Positions 25,984 through 39,000 are shown, numbered from the stretch's first letter. The stretch is DNA of 64,000 nt from Rotaria macrura (GCA_900239685.1 OENT01000456.1:49995-113994); one strand, 5' to 3'. Numbers and translations: made by a program. Notes: generated by a model not told the origin, from the sequence alone.

Positions 25984-26511
25984 ATGACTATTTCCGGCGA
26001 AGAATTACTTATATCTAAGCCACCACAGTTTCAAGAAAGGAAATATTCCGCACGTTCCGGACCACCTCAAACAATTCATATTGAATGTCAAGCTGAGGAA
26101 CGACATTTTATTAATTCTTCTCCAACAAAAATAAGCGGATGTTTAAAACCGATACAGTTAACTATGGATAATCAAGGCAAGCCTGAAACGTACCGATCTG
26201 AAATTGTTGTGCATAGTAATCCTGATATTGATTTATATATCAAATGGCTTCATGTGGCTTACAATGATTCATCAGCACCTTCTTCCACTAATGAACGTAC
26301 GTCATCCCGCAGTCACTCATTCTATGGTTCGTCACAAGATAAGCAACATCAACAACAAGGAAAGTATCGATCGGCATCATCACCACCACGATCGAATTCA
26401 CAACTTCTGTTACACCAATGGATCGATGATATTTGTTCAAATGAAAAATTAATGGTCGATGACGATATTTGTTTTTTTCTTAAAAACGGTGAATTTCTCG
26501 CGAGAATATAA
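25984..26511 (+). CDS. Small protein of unknown function
   Basis: A single open frame from ATG 25984 to TAA gives 175 residues. TTTTATAG ends 8 bp before the ATG, the same kind of acceptor seen before its neighbours, which supports this start. I do not recognise the family. The N-terminal half reads as a folded domain (TISGEELLISKPP, PTKISGCLKPIQLTMD, DLYIKWLHVAYND). A Ser-, His- and Gln-rich linker follows (residues about 95-145), then a short conserved-looking helix pair (LLLHQWIDDICSNEKLM and DDICFFLKNGEFLARI). That C-terminal block loosely resembles the last helices of a PX domain, but this is weak. It could also be one exon of a larger gene. It lies 1 kb from the EPS15 stop. Confidence 0.55.
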   Translation: MTISGEELLISKPPQFQERKYSARSGPPQTIHIECQAEERHFINSSPTKISGCLKPIQLTMDNQGKPETYRSEIVVHSNPDIDLYIKWLHVAYNDSSAPSSTNERTSSRSHSFYGSSQDKQHQQQGKYRSASSPPRSNSQLLLHQWIDDICSNEKLMVDDDICFFLKNGEFLARI

Positions 26512-27504
26512 TTAACTATTTATCTTTCTATGTTGTGTCAATGAGAAAAGAAATATTATCAATAAAGACGTAGCTTATATTTTTACTCTACATTCAAATG
26601 CTCTTCGAATCGTTTGAACAAGAATTAATCTCCGATACTAATATCAGAGTCACACATCCCATTATTAACTGGAAAATTCATAACTATTGAATTCCTCATA
26701 TCATATTCGTAATCTTATTCGTTTCATTGAAGTCTCCAATACTATTAATAAATAATATTCAAGTCTAACTCCTTTGATCTTTGTTAGTAATAAACATATC
26801 TTAGAATAATGACAATAAAGCCTCGTACATGTCAATCCTTGTCGGAACTAACGCATGTCGAGTTTTTGTTTGATTGTGAAAAATGTTTGCATGAACGAGT
26901 TCAAGAGAATAATTTCAAATATAATAAACATATAAGAAATTTTCTTTGAAAGGAAGTCGACCGCGTATCTATTATGTATTCATTTATCATCATAGCTTCT
27001 GATAGATTTCAATTAATGTTCTTCTTTCTGTAAGGAATGACGTTCAATGTTCACAGTTCGAAAAGTAAAGAATAGGACACACAATATGAGGCACCATATA
27101 TATCAATACAACTTTGTTCTCATAAATACGACGATAAACAGTAAGATTCTACTAGTAACATTGAGCTCTAGCAGAGAATAATCTGTGTTGTTAAACACAT
27201 TGGTTAATTAAAAGTTGACATGCTCAATTGTACTGTAGGCATATTACTTATGCGAAGCTCATGAGGCAACATCTGTTTAGAATTTCTTTCATTATAATCA
27301 TCACATGCAAACACGTATGATTTCTTCAAAAACAATAACAAGATACAAAAAGAATTGATGATATTTCAAATAAAATGTATTTATAGCAATTTAATTGAAG
27401 AAAACATTCATATGAAGGAAAACTTATCTTTCTGTTTACATATCAAAAAATACTAAGAAAATATCATTTGGAAGACAACAAATAAATATTAGAATAATGT
27501 TGTT
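26512..27504. other. Intergenic region between convergent genes
   Basis: About 1 kb, AT-rich, between the + strand gene ending at 26511 and the - strand EF-hand gene ending at 27505. Nothing recognised apart from AATAAA-like hexamers suitable for 3' ends on both strands. Confidence 0.6.
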
Positions 27505-28834
27505 CTAGAGTCGAACAGTGATAATATCAGGAGATGATGAACCATCATCGAGCTTTTTTTCATTACTGTCAGATTTAAATGTTTTCTTATACTGTTGTTT
27601 ACACCGATGTAAATGCTTAACTCCATAATGAGCATTGATATTTGTACATTGCTGCTCGTCGTCATTCTCAGTACTTTGTCGATGAATGTTTCCAAGAACA
27701 TTATTAAGTAAGTTTACCCATCGATCGTTGCTTGGTGAATAATGAAAATGAATATTGTTTGAATTGCATTTTTTATGCATATTTGAATCATCGGAAAAAA
27801 CTTCATCATCGTCACCATTATCATTATCGTCATCCTCGTCTGCGCTTGAGGATAATTTTCGATTGATCCGTTGTGATATCGTAAGAAATTGAGGACGATA
27901 ACGAACATCTTCCTTCGTTTTGTTTGCACTCACTTGTTTTTTTTTCATCTTTCGAGATTTTTTATCCAATTCTTGATAACATGATTTATTGCTAGTATCG
28001 ACTTCATTCGGTTGAACTTCAGATATGAGACCAGATTTCATGTACCATTCAATAAATTCATCTTTAGTTATGCAATCATCATGATTTGTGTTTAATTCAT
28101 TGAATGCGTCATCGATGCGTTTTTTTAAATTTATTTGTTTATTCAGATCGTGTTCATGTGAATGATTGAAGACTTTCTTTTTGTTCAAATTCGTTACATC
28201 AATAAGTGTGTGTAACATTTTGTCGATTTCATCTTTTGTAATTTTTCCATCGCCATCTAAGTCGAATATACTAAAAAGAGTTTCGATAAGTCGAATACGA
28301 TTGATCACAGTTGCAGCTGATAGTGCTATAACGAATTCTCTAAATAAAAAAAAAAAGAATAATTATTTTGAAGAAGTAACAATTTCGATGAACATTCTTG
28401 GAAAAAAATAATAGTACAAGGAAATCGTATCAAATATATATTAATAGTTTTTTCTATTGTTCAATATGATTTCGATATTTTTCATTTTCTTACTTGAAGT
28501 CTATATATTGATTTTTATCTCGATCATATACATTGAACATGTGTCGAACATAATCAGATGTTTTTTGTGAAGGCTTTCCTATGATTTTCGAATATTCATG
28601 TTCGAATTGTTTTAATGTTAGTTTACCATCAGGACAATCTTTATAGAAATTCCTAAAGAAACACATAATGTTAAGAGATTAAAGATCTTCAAAAGAAGAA
28701 ATTCGATGAACTGACGCATGGAACTTAAGTAGTTCTTCTTCTGTAAAGCCAGTATCTTGACAGAGTTCTTCAATTGCTTCTCTTGCTAATGGTTCATGAT
28801 GAATGGAATTGTCTTGTGATGGTTTCGAGCCCAT
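27505..28834 (-). CDS. NCS-like EF-hand calcium sensor with long acidic tail
   Basis: Three exons on the minus strand (28716-28834, 28494-28652, 27505-28339) join in frame to 370 residues. The N-terminus MGSKPS fits the myristoylation signal of neuronal calcium sensors. The order of elements (TGFTEEELLKFH, NFYKDCPDGKLTLKQFE, DRDKNQYIDFKEFVIALS, DLDGDGKITKDEI, NTNHDDCITKDEF) is that of the NCS/recoverin/VILIP family, with the cryptic first hand and three likely Ca2+-binding hands. Members sense Ca2+ at membranes in neurons and other cells. Typical members are about 190 residues. This one carries an extra tail of about 180, with a Lys-rich stretch, an Asp-rich run (DEDDDNDNGDDDE) and a His/Asn-rich part. 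The exon 1 donor is GTCAGT, the others are canonical. The family assignment is firm; the exact orthologue is not. Confidence 0.88.
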
Positions 28835-31281
28835 TAATCATTTACTCTATTGTTTTTGTGTTTTCAAATAGCACAAACGATCTGAAATGATATGAAGTTT
28901 CAATTTTAATGGAATTTTTGTCTCTCTGTAATCGATAGCTCATCTTAGTTCTTGTTTCAATACAACGGAAAAACATCGAAGAAAGTGAATATCTAGAGAA
29001 AACATATATATATATACGATGGTTACCGTAGAAAATGTTACTGTGACACAACGACATATGTCCGTGTGCGCGTTGCGTTTACTAAGCAAAACAAGAAAGA
29101 AAGAATAAAGTATCGAACAAGGAAATTTTGAACTAATTAAATCTACGGCAACTTTATATATAATTACATAAATATAGATACCATTATATGATTATACGAA
29201 CGTCTAACGGAAGTACATCGATAAATCGCAGTAGGATGAAATCTATTGTATACCTGGAAATATGAACTGAATACATGTTTGTGTCTCTTTAGTGTTTTTA
29301 AAAAAATTCAAGCTTTTTAACACAACAGAATGCTACTTTTGATTAGTTATTTATCTTTAGAAAATGTTAGACACTATGTCTAAAGGATATCCCCGATCAA
29401 TATAATTAACATAAAGATATAGAAGAATTCGTTCACGGATGAAAACGAATGTTGGATCTATGATTAAAGATAGAACATTTTTTGAATATTAATGAAATTC
29501 GTTTCATAAATTTTTCTATGCTATTTTCTAGAAAGTCTCATGTCAAAAGTTAACCTATTTATGACTTACACACTAATGATATTCCTATTGTCGGTCAATT
29601 TGGTACAAGATTAGATGATTCATATATTTTTATGAAATAAGAATATGCTTAAAGTATGATATTAAATATTACACATAAAATTCATTGGCAACGTTTCATA
29701 TCGAATATAATTTACGTCGTTGATATCGAATAAAAATACGTCATGACAATAAGACTTCGTTCGCGTACATGAATACATTTCTTTCCTATTGTATTTCGAC
29801 TGAATCTAATAAAAGTATTGCAAATAGAATAATGTCTCACAATAGATATGACAAATGCTACGCTCCTGTGACAAGCAACAGTGTTAGTGTTATATTTCAT
29901 ATTTGGTAACTTGACAACTATTATACACATTAGCTCTCCTTTTTGTTGCTTTTCCTTTCACAACTCTTTGATCATTTTGAATTTTGGTGAAAACAATTAA
30001 GAATGTGTCAAGCGAAAACTTTCGAGTAGTTCTGACTTGTTTTACAATAATTATCGCAAATAAAATGATCGATCTATCATCTTCATTAGCACTATGACTA
30101 TCGTGTTTTCGCTTAAAAATTTTATTAATTTGATTACTTCATACGTTTTGTGCTGATCAAAGGACGTTGGTAGAAATAAAACTTCTATCGTTGTCGCACA
30201 TGAAAAATTCAAGTTCATTGTTGTTTCTTTTCCAGTGCTAGCATAGTTTAGTATAGAAATTTGACATGTACATTGAACTCGATTCATATGAAAGCGGAAA
30301 GAATGATTGTTAGTGCTTCTTACGCCTCCCCCTTTCGTTCCTTGCATCTTACTATGTTCGCAATACATCAACTGAAGACATACTTATTATCAGAATTGTG
30401 AACATCTTAAAATATGATCATACTATATCACTTGCTGATGCATGACAATTGACAATTCCTTGAGCATACCGATTCAAGCACACGAATTTTATTTACATTG
30501 GATTTCTTTTATGAATGACTTCGTTCTAACTCGAATAAAAAGAAAGAAAGCATTTATTTTTCAAGAACTGCTGAAAACCATGCAATTGTCTCAAGTATTG
30601 CTTTAAAAAGTCTAGATTAATACATAATTGTTTCACAACAAGGTACTTGCAATTCTTAAATACTGTGTTACTTCTACTCTTCGTTTTCATCATTGAAAAC
30701 GATCATCTTCAAGTGAGTTACCTTGAGTTTATCTGATATAAATCATCAAATTATTTCAGTTATATCTTAAATTACTTCTTCTTTTACTCATAAAAAAACT
30801 TAAAATAATGCCTTTGAAAGATTCATTTAGTTAATGCATTACTCCTCTGTTTTTTCTCATGCGACTAATATGTCATGCACTTTCATTATTAAGTCAATAA
30901 ATATTATTATGATTTCGATTTTTGCTAATGATTTTACGCTTTCCATCTGTAATAATATTCCATATGAATGTTTTCTTGTGTATTCCCTTGATAATAATTA
31001 ATAGCTGGGCTCAGAAAAAAAAATTAATATTCCAGTTCTAGATGGATCGATACATACGACAAGGTCCATTCTCAAATTCATTTGTATCTGTCTTTTCATC
31101 TTAGTTTTAGCATCATAAAACAATATGCCATTGGATTTGAACGAAAATTGATATTGTCGTATAAGAATTTGTTTTCTTTTTCAAACATTATCTGTGGGCT
31201 AAAAAACAAGAAGACAAGTGGAAATTTCAACATTTTATTTGATGTGATTTTAATGAAGAACAACGTTGTAATATAAAATAA
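28835..31281. other. Intergenic region upstream of the EF-hand gene
   Basis: 2.4 kb between the start of the EF-hand gene and the end of the kelch gene, both minus strand. Short open frames (for example 30051-30371) show no domain. Nothing else was recognised. Confidence 0.6.
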
Positions 31282-34200
31282 TTAGTTTTTTCCAATGTCC
31301 TTGGATTGAGGTTCTTCATGTTCTGTTTTCGATTGCATCTTTTCATTATGATGATCCGTCGATTTTTTCATATCATGTGAACTTAGCCATACGCGTGTTA
31401 ATAGATCAAATTCTTTAACAAGCTGAGTATCACCTGTTGCGTTACTAATATCCATTAAATATCTGCGTACGCAAATAATTAACAATGATTCATTTTAAAA
31501 AATTAAAAACTATTTCATCACGTACAATTTATTGTTTTTAGTTGCAAGAACATTATTTGTTTTAAAATCAGGAATTTCTGTTACGACTTTCCATTTTTTC
31601 GTTTTCATATCATATTCTTCAATTTTACTATCTGCATAGTAACTCGATGTGTATAAAATGAAAAATCTGTTTCAATTTGCCACTTACAAGGTATTGCTTT
31701 TCCTTTATCATCAAAATTATAACCGCCAGCAACAATTAATGTTCTATAAGGAAAATTTTCTCTATAAAAATAGAAATCATTATGTAGTTTACGGTGGATC
31801 AGTATTTTCAATCAAGCTAATCAATGGTCGAGCTCTTGGAGGATTAAGCTCGGTTAGTGTTTGCCATTTTTTGCTTTCAAGATCCAATACAAGGACATCA
31901 CTATGTCAAATCATAGGCACATTAAAATTTCCTTGATTTGGTCGTTTCGTTAAGAAAATTTGGTTCGTTCTTCTTACCCATGACATACTATCTCACGTCC
32001 AATAAAATCAAATCCACCGATCACATACAAGTTATTATCGATAACACTAACACCTGGACCAACACTACCATCTTAGCATTAGATAAACATGAAATCATGC
32101 ATCCGCTTATTTTTAAATATAGAAATCTTACTTGGCATATCCGGTAGATTCTCCCAATGATAATTATCTGCTTGTGTATCGAGCATGGTGACGTTTGACA
32201 TTGTTTCATAATTAAAGTTATGTCCACCGACACATATAATTGTATTATCGTCAGTTGCTGCTAAACCAAAACCCATGCGACCATTACCAGTTATTGGAGG
32301 AAGTGAGATCAGCTCTTTAGTATTTTTATTGTACCTATATATATATACACATATGTGTCTATAAATCAACCAACTATACGAGAAACTCATTAGTTGAAAA
32401 TCAATCCTTCTAGAAACATAGATAGAAAAAAATGATCTCAATTTTGAATTGTATTTGAAAAGTAGCATAGTTATTCAATATAGTTCGTATGATATTTCGG
32501 TACATTACATTAATTCATTGATTTAACAACTGACAAAATATCTATGACTTTAGTAATGGCTGACTGTGCGTTTTTTGATTTGGAAGTCTTGTCTATATAG
32601 TTGATTTAAGATCTTCTAAACGAGCTCTTCATCGGTTTGTGCCAAACGAATGCTTTCCAGGTTCTCATCTGTACGTGTAATTGGACGCCTATCAGACAAC
32701 TTATTAAGATAACCGAAATGAATAACAGAGATGGTTTATTTATTCTTTTCTTCCACATGTCACAAGACCAAGAAGTGTATGTCAATATCAACGAAAGAAG
32801 AAAAAGAACCCAAATAATGTACTATCGTATGGCACGACTGAACTTAGTCATATTTTCCACTTCGTCAAGTTTTTTCTCTCTCTCCTTTGTCTCAAATAGG
32901 CGGATCAGCTCTGTTTCAACCACTATATTGACATTTAACATTGTAGAACACGTGATGAAATTAACTAGTAGATAGTTATTATTTAACAAGATATGAATGC
33001 TATTACTTTCGATCGAATTCTGTTTCGACTCTAATAGTATTCATCATAATGATTCATGAATTTGCCTCGCTCGATACACAATGACCTCTGCGAGGAGGGG
33101 AAACAAGAGAAATATATTCAAGTAATGAAGAACAATTGCTACGTAGAGACATGCTATATATAAATCTATCATAATTACGAAAAAAGATTAAATTGTTTTT
33201 GCTATGGTTTTTTTTCTTCTAATCGAACTATTGATTGTTGAACTGAATAGTGAGGTACTATTCTAGATGAAATATTCCTATTGTTTGCTGTTCACTTATT
33301 TTAATCTAATATGTATATCGGAAAAATGATCTGTGACGTAAGTTACGATTTATACCGAATCTTAAAGTTACTGCTAGTAATTCAATGAGCACTGAGAAAT
33401 GAAACTACGAAAACTTTCGCCAAGACTAATGTAAAAAGTTAGGGATGCGTGCATAAATGTCCTAGTAAAATTCGATCGTTAATTGTTATTGTTTTTGTGA
33501 CAAATGAAAGCCTAGCTAAATGGAGCTTGTAATTAGATTATGTTCGGCAAAAGTATTAATTACAAATACTTATTCGAGTGGGTTTACACGATTTACTATC
33601 CCTTAGTTACATGCAAAATATAGTCTAGTTGGTATTTTTCTTGTGAGAGAATTCAGTTTTATGTTGATTATGTGTAACCAAAGAAATGAATATTCGTATC
33701 GATAATCAATACATTGTGCAAGGAAACAACAAATAATAGTCCGATCAGTAATTGAACAAATAAAAAAGATAGATGGATATTTAAAAACATATATGAAGCG
33801 AACAGTTTGCTCTTAGCTCCGAAATAATGCATACTATCTTTATTACACTCTTGTCACATATTCATTGAACAATCATCTTCTATGTATTTTATTTGTCTTA
33901 CTTTTCTAGTTAAAATCTCTATTAGATTTGCTATTTTAGTAATCGATTCAAAACTCTTGATTTTTACAGCAACAGCTATAAATTCATAACGTGTTATGAG
34001 TGTAGAAATTCTGTTCGATGAATTTATTCGTTTTCAGAATAGTTATGCATTCATTCTCGTTGAAATACTTGGTGAAAAATATATCTTGTACATGATTTCA
34101 ATGATTGTTGTGAATACTGAACAAGAGTGTCGTTAAATCTTACTTACACGTAATCAGCTTCAGGCGATGTTTTCTCTCCTGTTTCAATATTAACGACATA

Positions 34201-34732
34201 ACCACCAAGTATGAAAACACTGTCATTCGTTTGCATAACTGCGAAACGTTTTCGTATTTCTCTTTTTTCGTGTCGTAATTTTTTCATAGCATCATCCTGC
34301 ATATGGATCATTTCATCATCAGTTAAATTTATGTTTGGTGATGTAACGACAGCATTAGGTCGGCCCATTTGTAATTCATCTTTATGATTTTTAAAACGTT
34401 GATTGTAACTTAAGTGAAGATTTTTTTCAAAGTACTCATTCAAATATTTATCACATTTATTCGATAGACAATGAATTAATTTTCCATTCGGTTTTTTTAC
34501 ATAAGCCTATTAGAAATTTGATGTCATATGTTAACCTAAAACAAGCTACCTGAAAAATAGGTTCAACGAATTGTTTTCGTTTAGGTTCTACTAATGAATG
34601 ACAATAACATAAATCGAAGCAAATTTTCGTTGGTATTGTGTTTTTAGACGAACATCGACACTGCATTACGAACAACGTAGAAAATAAAACAGTATTAAAT
34701 AGATTCTCACTTCCCGCCTGATTAAGATTCAT
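31282..34732 (-). CDS. Kelch-repeat protein
   Basis: Eight minus-strand exons join in frame: 34550-34732, 34148-34506, 32132-32334, 31978-32071, 31793-31900, 31688-31761, 31526-31631 and 31282-31462, giving 435 residues. The second half has at least five kelch blades, recognised by the double-glycine motif after a hydrophobic strand: SVFILGGYV, TIICVGGHNF, NLYVIGGFDF, TLIVAGGYNF and KLYLMDISNATG. Trp residues are spaced as usual (YHWENLP, KKWQTL, KKWKVV). The first 60 residues are cysteine-rich (MQCRCSS, CFDLCYCHS), possibly metal-binding. They are followed by a charged segment. No BTB or BACK domain is seen, so it is not a typical Cul3 adaptor. Kelch propellers bind protein partners; the partner is unknown. 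The second intron is 1.8 kb and could hide another blade. The C-terminal 40 residues are charged and low-complexity. Confidence 0.85.
32335..34147 (-). other. 1.8-kb intron of the kelch gene
   Basis: It joins the charged segment to the second kelch blade. The + strand frame 32637-32975 shows no domain. A short TA run begins at the acceptor end (32337-32350). Confidence 0.6.
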
Positions 34733-35204
34733 AGCTTATGAGCAATGACAAACTATTCCTTATTTTATGTAAAATTTAAAATTGAATATAAAAACAACAA
34801 AGAAATCACCGGTTTAAATTCGGAAAAGAAACAGAGGCGATGTGTACAGCAATATGCTTGTTTCATTTCGTGTAAATCCATACCAATTCGACGTTTGATC
34901 AAGTCCGTTATCATCCTGTTTTTGATTTATACATAATACTTTATTATGATGTATTGATGTTTGAAAATAATTTTGAGTCATATATTCATTTTCTACATAA
35001 GGATTTGTAATAAGCCATTGATAAATGAAATTTCAATTGAAAGTTGCTTGAATAAGAGAACTTATGCTAAATAGAAATCCATGATTTAGAATGTGCCTAT
35101 TGTCATGTTTTTCTTTCTAATTTAAATAAAAAATCTATTTATCTGCGAAAACATCAATGTCAATCTTATTGTATTTTTTTCAACCAAATAAGAAATATCA
35201 CATT

Positions 35205-35246
35205 GAAAACTACCTAAGATTCTCACGGATATCTTAGGTAGTTTTC
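35205..35246. repeat. Perfect 16-bp-stem hairpin
   Basis: Arms GAAAACTACCTAAGAT and its exact reverse complement are separated by a 10-base loop. It is isolated between two genes. It could be a structured 3' element or the remnant of a foldback transposon. Confidence 0.9.
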
Positions 35247-35425
35247 CATGTCGAATGTTAATCAGTCTTCAAATTTTTTCAAAGCAGATCTTTCACAGTA
35301 AGGATACAATAACTACCGTTTTTTAGTGAAGATTGAACTAATGTAAGGAATTTGAAATATATGTAGAAAAAAAAAAATTTTCTACAGTTTCACATGTTCA
35401 GATAAACAAGCCAAATGGGTCTCAA

Positions 35426-35796
35426 CCCAGTGAAAAATATTCTCGGATTTCAATCAAATTATTTTGCAACAAAATCCAATCCTCAATCCGATTGATAATC
35501 TTGATTATGATCGATCACCATTTAACCCAAACCTGATGTTGTTGCCAGCCCAGTGGAAATTAGATTGATTGAAATCGGATTGTTCTGCAGCAAAATTCAA
35601 AATTGTCAATCGATTGACAATGTGGATTTTACGCGAAAATAATCCGATTTCAATCAATCTAATTTCTCCTGGGCTAGCAATAGCATCAAGTTTGGGTTAA
35701 ATGGTGATCGATCATAATCGAGATTATCAATCGGATTGAGGATTGGATTTTGTTGCAAAATAATTTGATTGAAATCCGAGAATATTTTTCACTGGG
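35426..35796. mobile_element. 371-bp near-perfect palindrome (foldback MITE)
   Basis: The ends CCCAGTGAAAAATATTC and the reverse complement at 35780-35796 match, and the two arms of about 155 bp agree except for a few bases, around a centre of about 60 bp. It has no coding capacity. No convincing target duplication is seen; only AA flanks both ends. Such structures are typical of non-autonomous DNA transposons. It lies about 230 bp past the stop codon of the GPR155-like gene, where the DEP-domain exons would be expected in relatives. Confidence 0.8.
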
Positions 35797-36027
35797 AACT
35801 CTATCTAATTAATATAACATACCTAAGCTAAAATTCTGTCTCATATAGATTAAGTGTCTTCTGCAATGATCGATGCATCTCTTATTAACATGGTCTCGAA
35901 AACGGTTCGAAAAAGCAATTTTTGAATTACCAAAACAAAAAACACAAAACGAATACTCAAGCAAACATACAACTAGCGCATGCTATTTATCCAGTAATTC
36001 GAAAATTTCAGTATAAATTACACTGTC

Positions 36028-39000
36028 TTAGTTTTGAGCCGTCACGCGACAACAGTTCATATTAAATCCAAATCGTTGAAAAAATACCATAATCCTAGCA
36101 AACATAATCAGTAATAAATTCAGTGTGGTTTTTCTCTTGTTCAAAATTATATTTTACCTTTGAGTTATTGGTACAAGTAAATCAGCATCTAATGCAAATA
36201 CAAGAAATGTTATAATACCCTAAAATAAGCAAAAATGTACAATAAGAAACTAAACAAATGAAATATCTTACTTGACCATGTAGTAGAACTGTGTCAAAAA
36301 ACTGTAATTCATAATAAATTCCGTTACGATCATGGTCCAAAATTAACCATAATAAAAGTGAAATACACTATATGGAATAAAAATCATACGTTAGTTTTTT
36401 TTATTCATAATACACTCGACAAGAACAACGACTCTTACAATGACCGCATCGATAGTTAATAGAGCAACAAGTATTCCGTGCCGAAATAATTGTGAATCAG
36501 CTTCTACGAGATTTGTTTCTATGATTTACATTGTAATTCAAAGAAAAGTAACCTATAAAATTAAGATAAAAGCTACCTGAATGCATTGCTTGTAATTCTA
36601 TTTGTTCACCACTATCACCATCACCGTCATCCTCGTTATTATCTATCAAATGGTCATCTTCAGCTATTGCAGAATTTGAATGATCAGTGTGGTAATACAA
36701 TCGATTTTCAATCGAACTATGTTTTAATCGATATGTTCGGCGAGCAATACGAAGTAGACTTATTGAATTGAGTAAAATGCACAAACCAAGTAAAAACATT
36801 GAAAAAATAATTTGAATTTTTCCGAATTTTTCCATGCGTACTAATTTTATTTCCTTAGATCGATCGACTGATGATAAAACGTAGATGAGCAAGGATGTAC
36901 ATAGAGGAGTAAACCATCCAAAGATATGATAGAACCATGAACATCGTCTAGTTAATTGTTTCGAATGACATATTGTTATCATTAATGCTATTGAAAGACT
37001 TGTTGCCCATGTTCGAGTCGTTAGTGCTATTAACATACTACCTAAAAAGATATAAGGATGATTACAGTAAATTTCGAAAGGCATGTCATTCATTGCTCTT
37101 CGTACTGCAATCGATCAGGTTGTAGTGAACTATTATTATTTCAACGTTACATCTCTCTAGTTAGGGGTGCAACAAATCTTGAATGGATTTGGGATTTGTC
37201 ACCAAATCCCTGAGATTTGGACTTGCATTTGGTTTTGGTTTCTGGATTTGGGTTATGGTTAGAACTGAGTTCCTAGCTGTAGATTTCTTCTAAATTTTGA
37301 TCACAGGATTGTTTATATTACTTTTTTCAGCTTAGATTTGGGATTCGGGATTGGTGATACGTTTGGGATTTGGAATTGGACTTGGATTTGGGTCTTAGAT
37401 TTGGATTTGGACTTGGGATTTGTTTTCTATATAACATCAATCAAATTTCGTAGCCGTGCCTCATTCAAACCAAATCTCACTCCCAAATCCAAATCCCAAA
37501 CCCAAAGCCTACCCAAATCCTAATCATAATGATACAGACCAAATCCCAAATCCAAATCTAAGACACAAATCCAAATCCAAACCCAAATCTATACCAAATA
37601 CAGACAATTTTATATCAACCTCTAAGAATTGATATTCTTCTCTTCCTTCTGAGACTTTCTATTGCAAATTCTCATCAGATTTCGATAATTTAAGACCAAA
37701 CCCAAATCCAAATCCAAATCCACATCTCAGTCGAGAACAAATCCAAATCTATTTGCACCAAATTCCAAGGCCTTGGATTTGTTGCACCCCTATCTCTAGT
37801 CAGACACGGAACAATCGTAAAACTCAATTAAGAAAAAAGAATGCATTCAAATATTAATTTATATCAAACATTTGGAACTGATTTCAAATCATTTTGAGAT
37901 TACGTTTTGTCGACTTTAGATGTTCTCTTACGCTCCTATCATTTTGAACAATCAATGAGGCTTATTTAAAATGCTGTGTTTAGATTGCAATAGAAGCGAA
38001 ACACATGATATCTTCCGTAAATGAGCAAACGTATGATGATAAGCAACAACATTTGAAAGTAAATCATCGTCACTCGTTCGCTAATCTTTGAGAATGAACT
38101 TTAGTTTTTACCTCAATTGACTAATCTATAATGTTCATCTTTACTCTTAAACTGAATATCAGATATTTTCAAAGACTTTCATATCCAAGTGAGTAGTACA
38201 CTTTACATGAGAACAACAAGACTTAGGACGGAAGTATTCCAATCGAACTCACAAAATATAGAGCGGGTTTTTTTCGAATTTGAATAGCATGGTAAACACA
38301 AACATCAAACTACTACATAAAATGCGAGGAAGAGTCATGAAACTGATGCATTTACCTATATCAAGTACTGTTGAATTTGTTAGTAATGAGAGGTGATATT
38401 TCAAATGATGTGTAACTATTGTCCAAATGGCTAGTATCATTTGTAGGCCGACACAAATAAATGAGTATCTGTGAATATATGATATTTTGAACCATCGATG
38501 TCGTAAACAAAAACCGATAAGAACGATAATTGTACAAATCAAAGATATTATACTAACATCGAATTCAGTTTTTGTTAATAGTATTTCATAAGATTCTCTT
38601 ATTTTGCTATCGAGCGTACGTAAATTAATCATCTTAGCTGAAACAAGTATAATGGGTCCTGAGAGTAAAGTTGAAATAACAAGTCCTGTTGATGCAACAG
38701 CTTGCAAAGCTAGATTAGCTTCAGGTACATAGAATATGACTGATGGTGCTGTCGGTGCTGTTCCAAGTAAAAAGCCTAAATTTGAAAAATCGATGGTATT
38801 ATTTAAACTTCCATTATTTGATGCAACAAGAAACAGAATTGTTTGACGTAAAATTAATGGAAATATAATTAATTTCATGATAGCAAGAAGAAAAACCGTT
38901 ATAACAAGATGTGCATGTAAACGATTTAATTTTCCAACCATTGTTAAACCAAGATAAAATAATGCTGTTCCTGTAAATGATTGAGCTATGGGTGTTAAAG

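Larger units (their letters stand above)
34733..36027. other. Intergenic region with two inverted repeats
   Basis: 1.3 kb between the kelch start and the GPR155 stop. Apart from the hairpin at 35205 and the palindrome at 35426, listed separately, nothing is recognised. Confidence 0.6.

Noticed and set aside
30051..30371. 106-codon minus-strand frame between the EF-hand and kelch genes
   Set aside because: No conserved motif and no neighbouring exons that extend it.
32637..32975. 112-codon + strand frame in the kelch intron
   Set aside because: Low-complexity composition and no domain.
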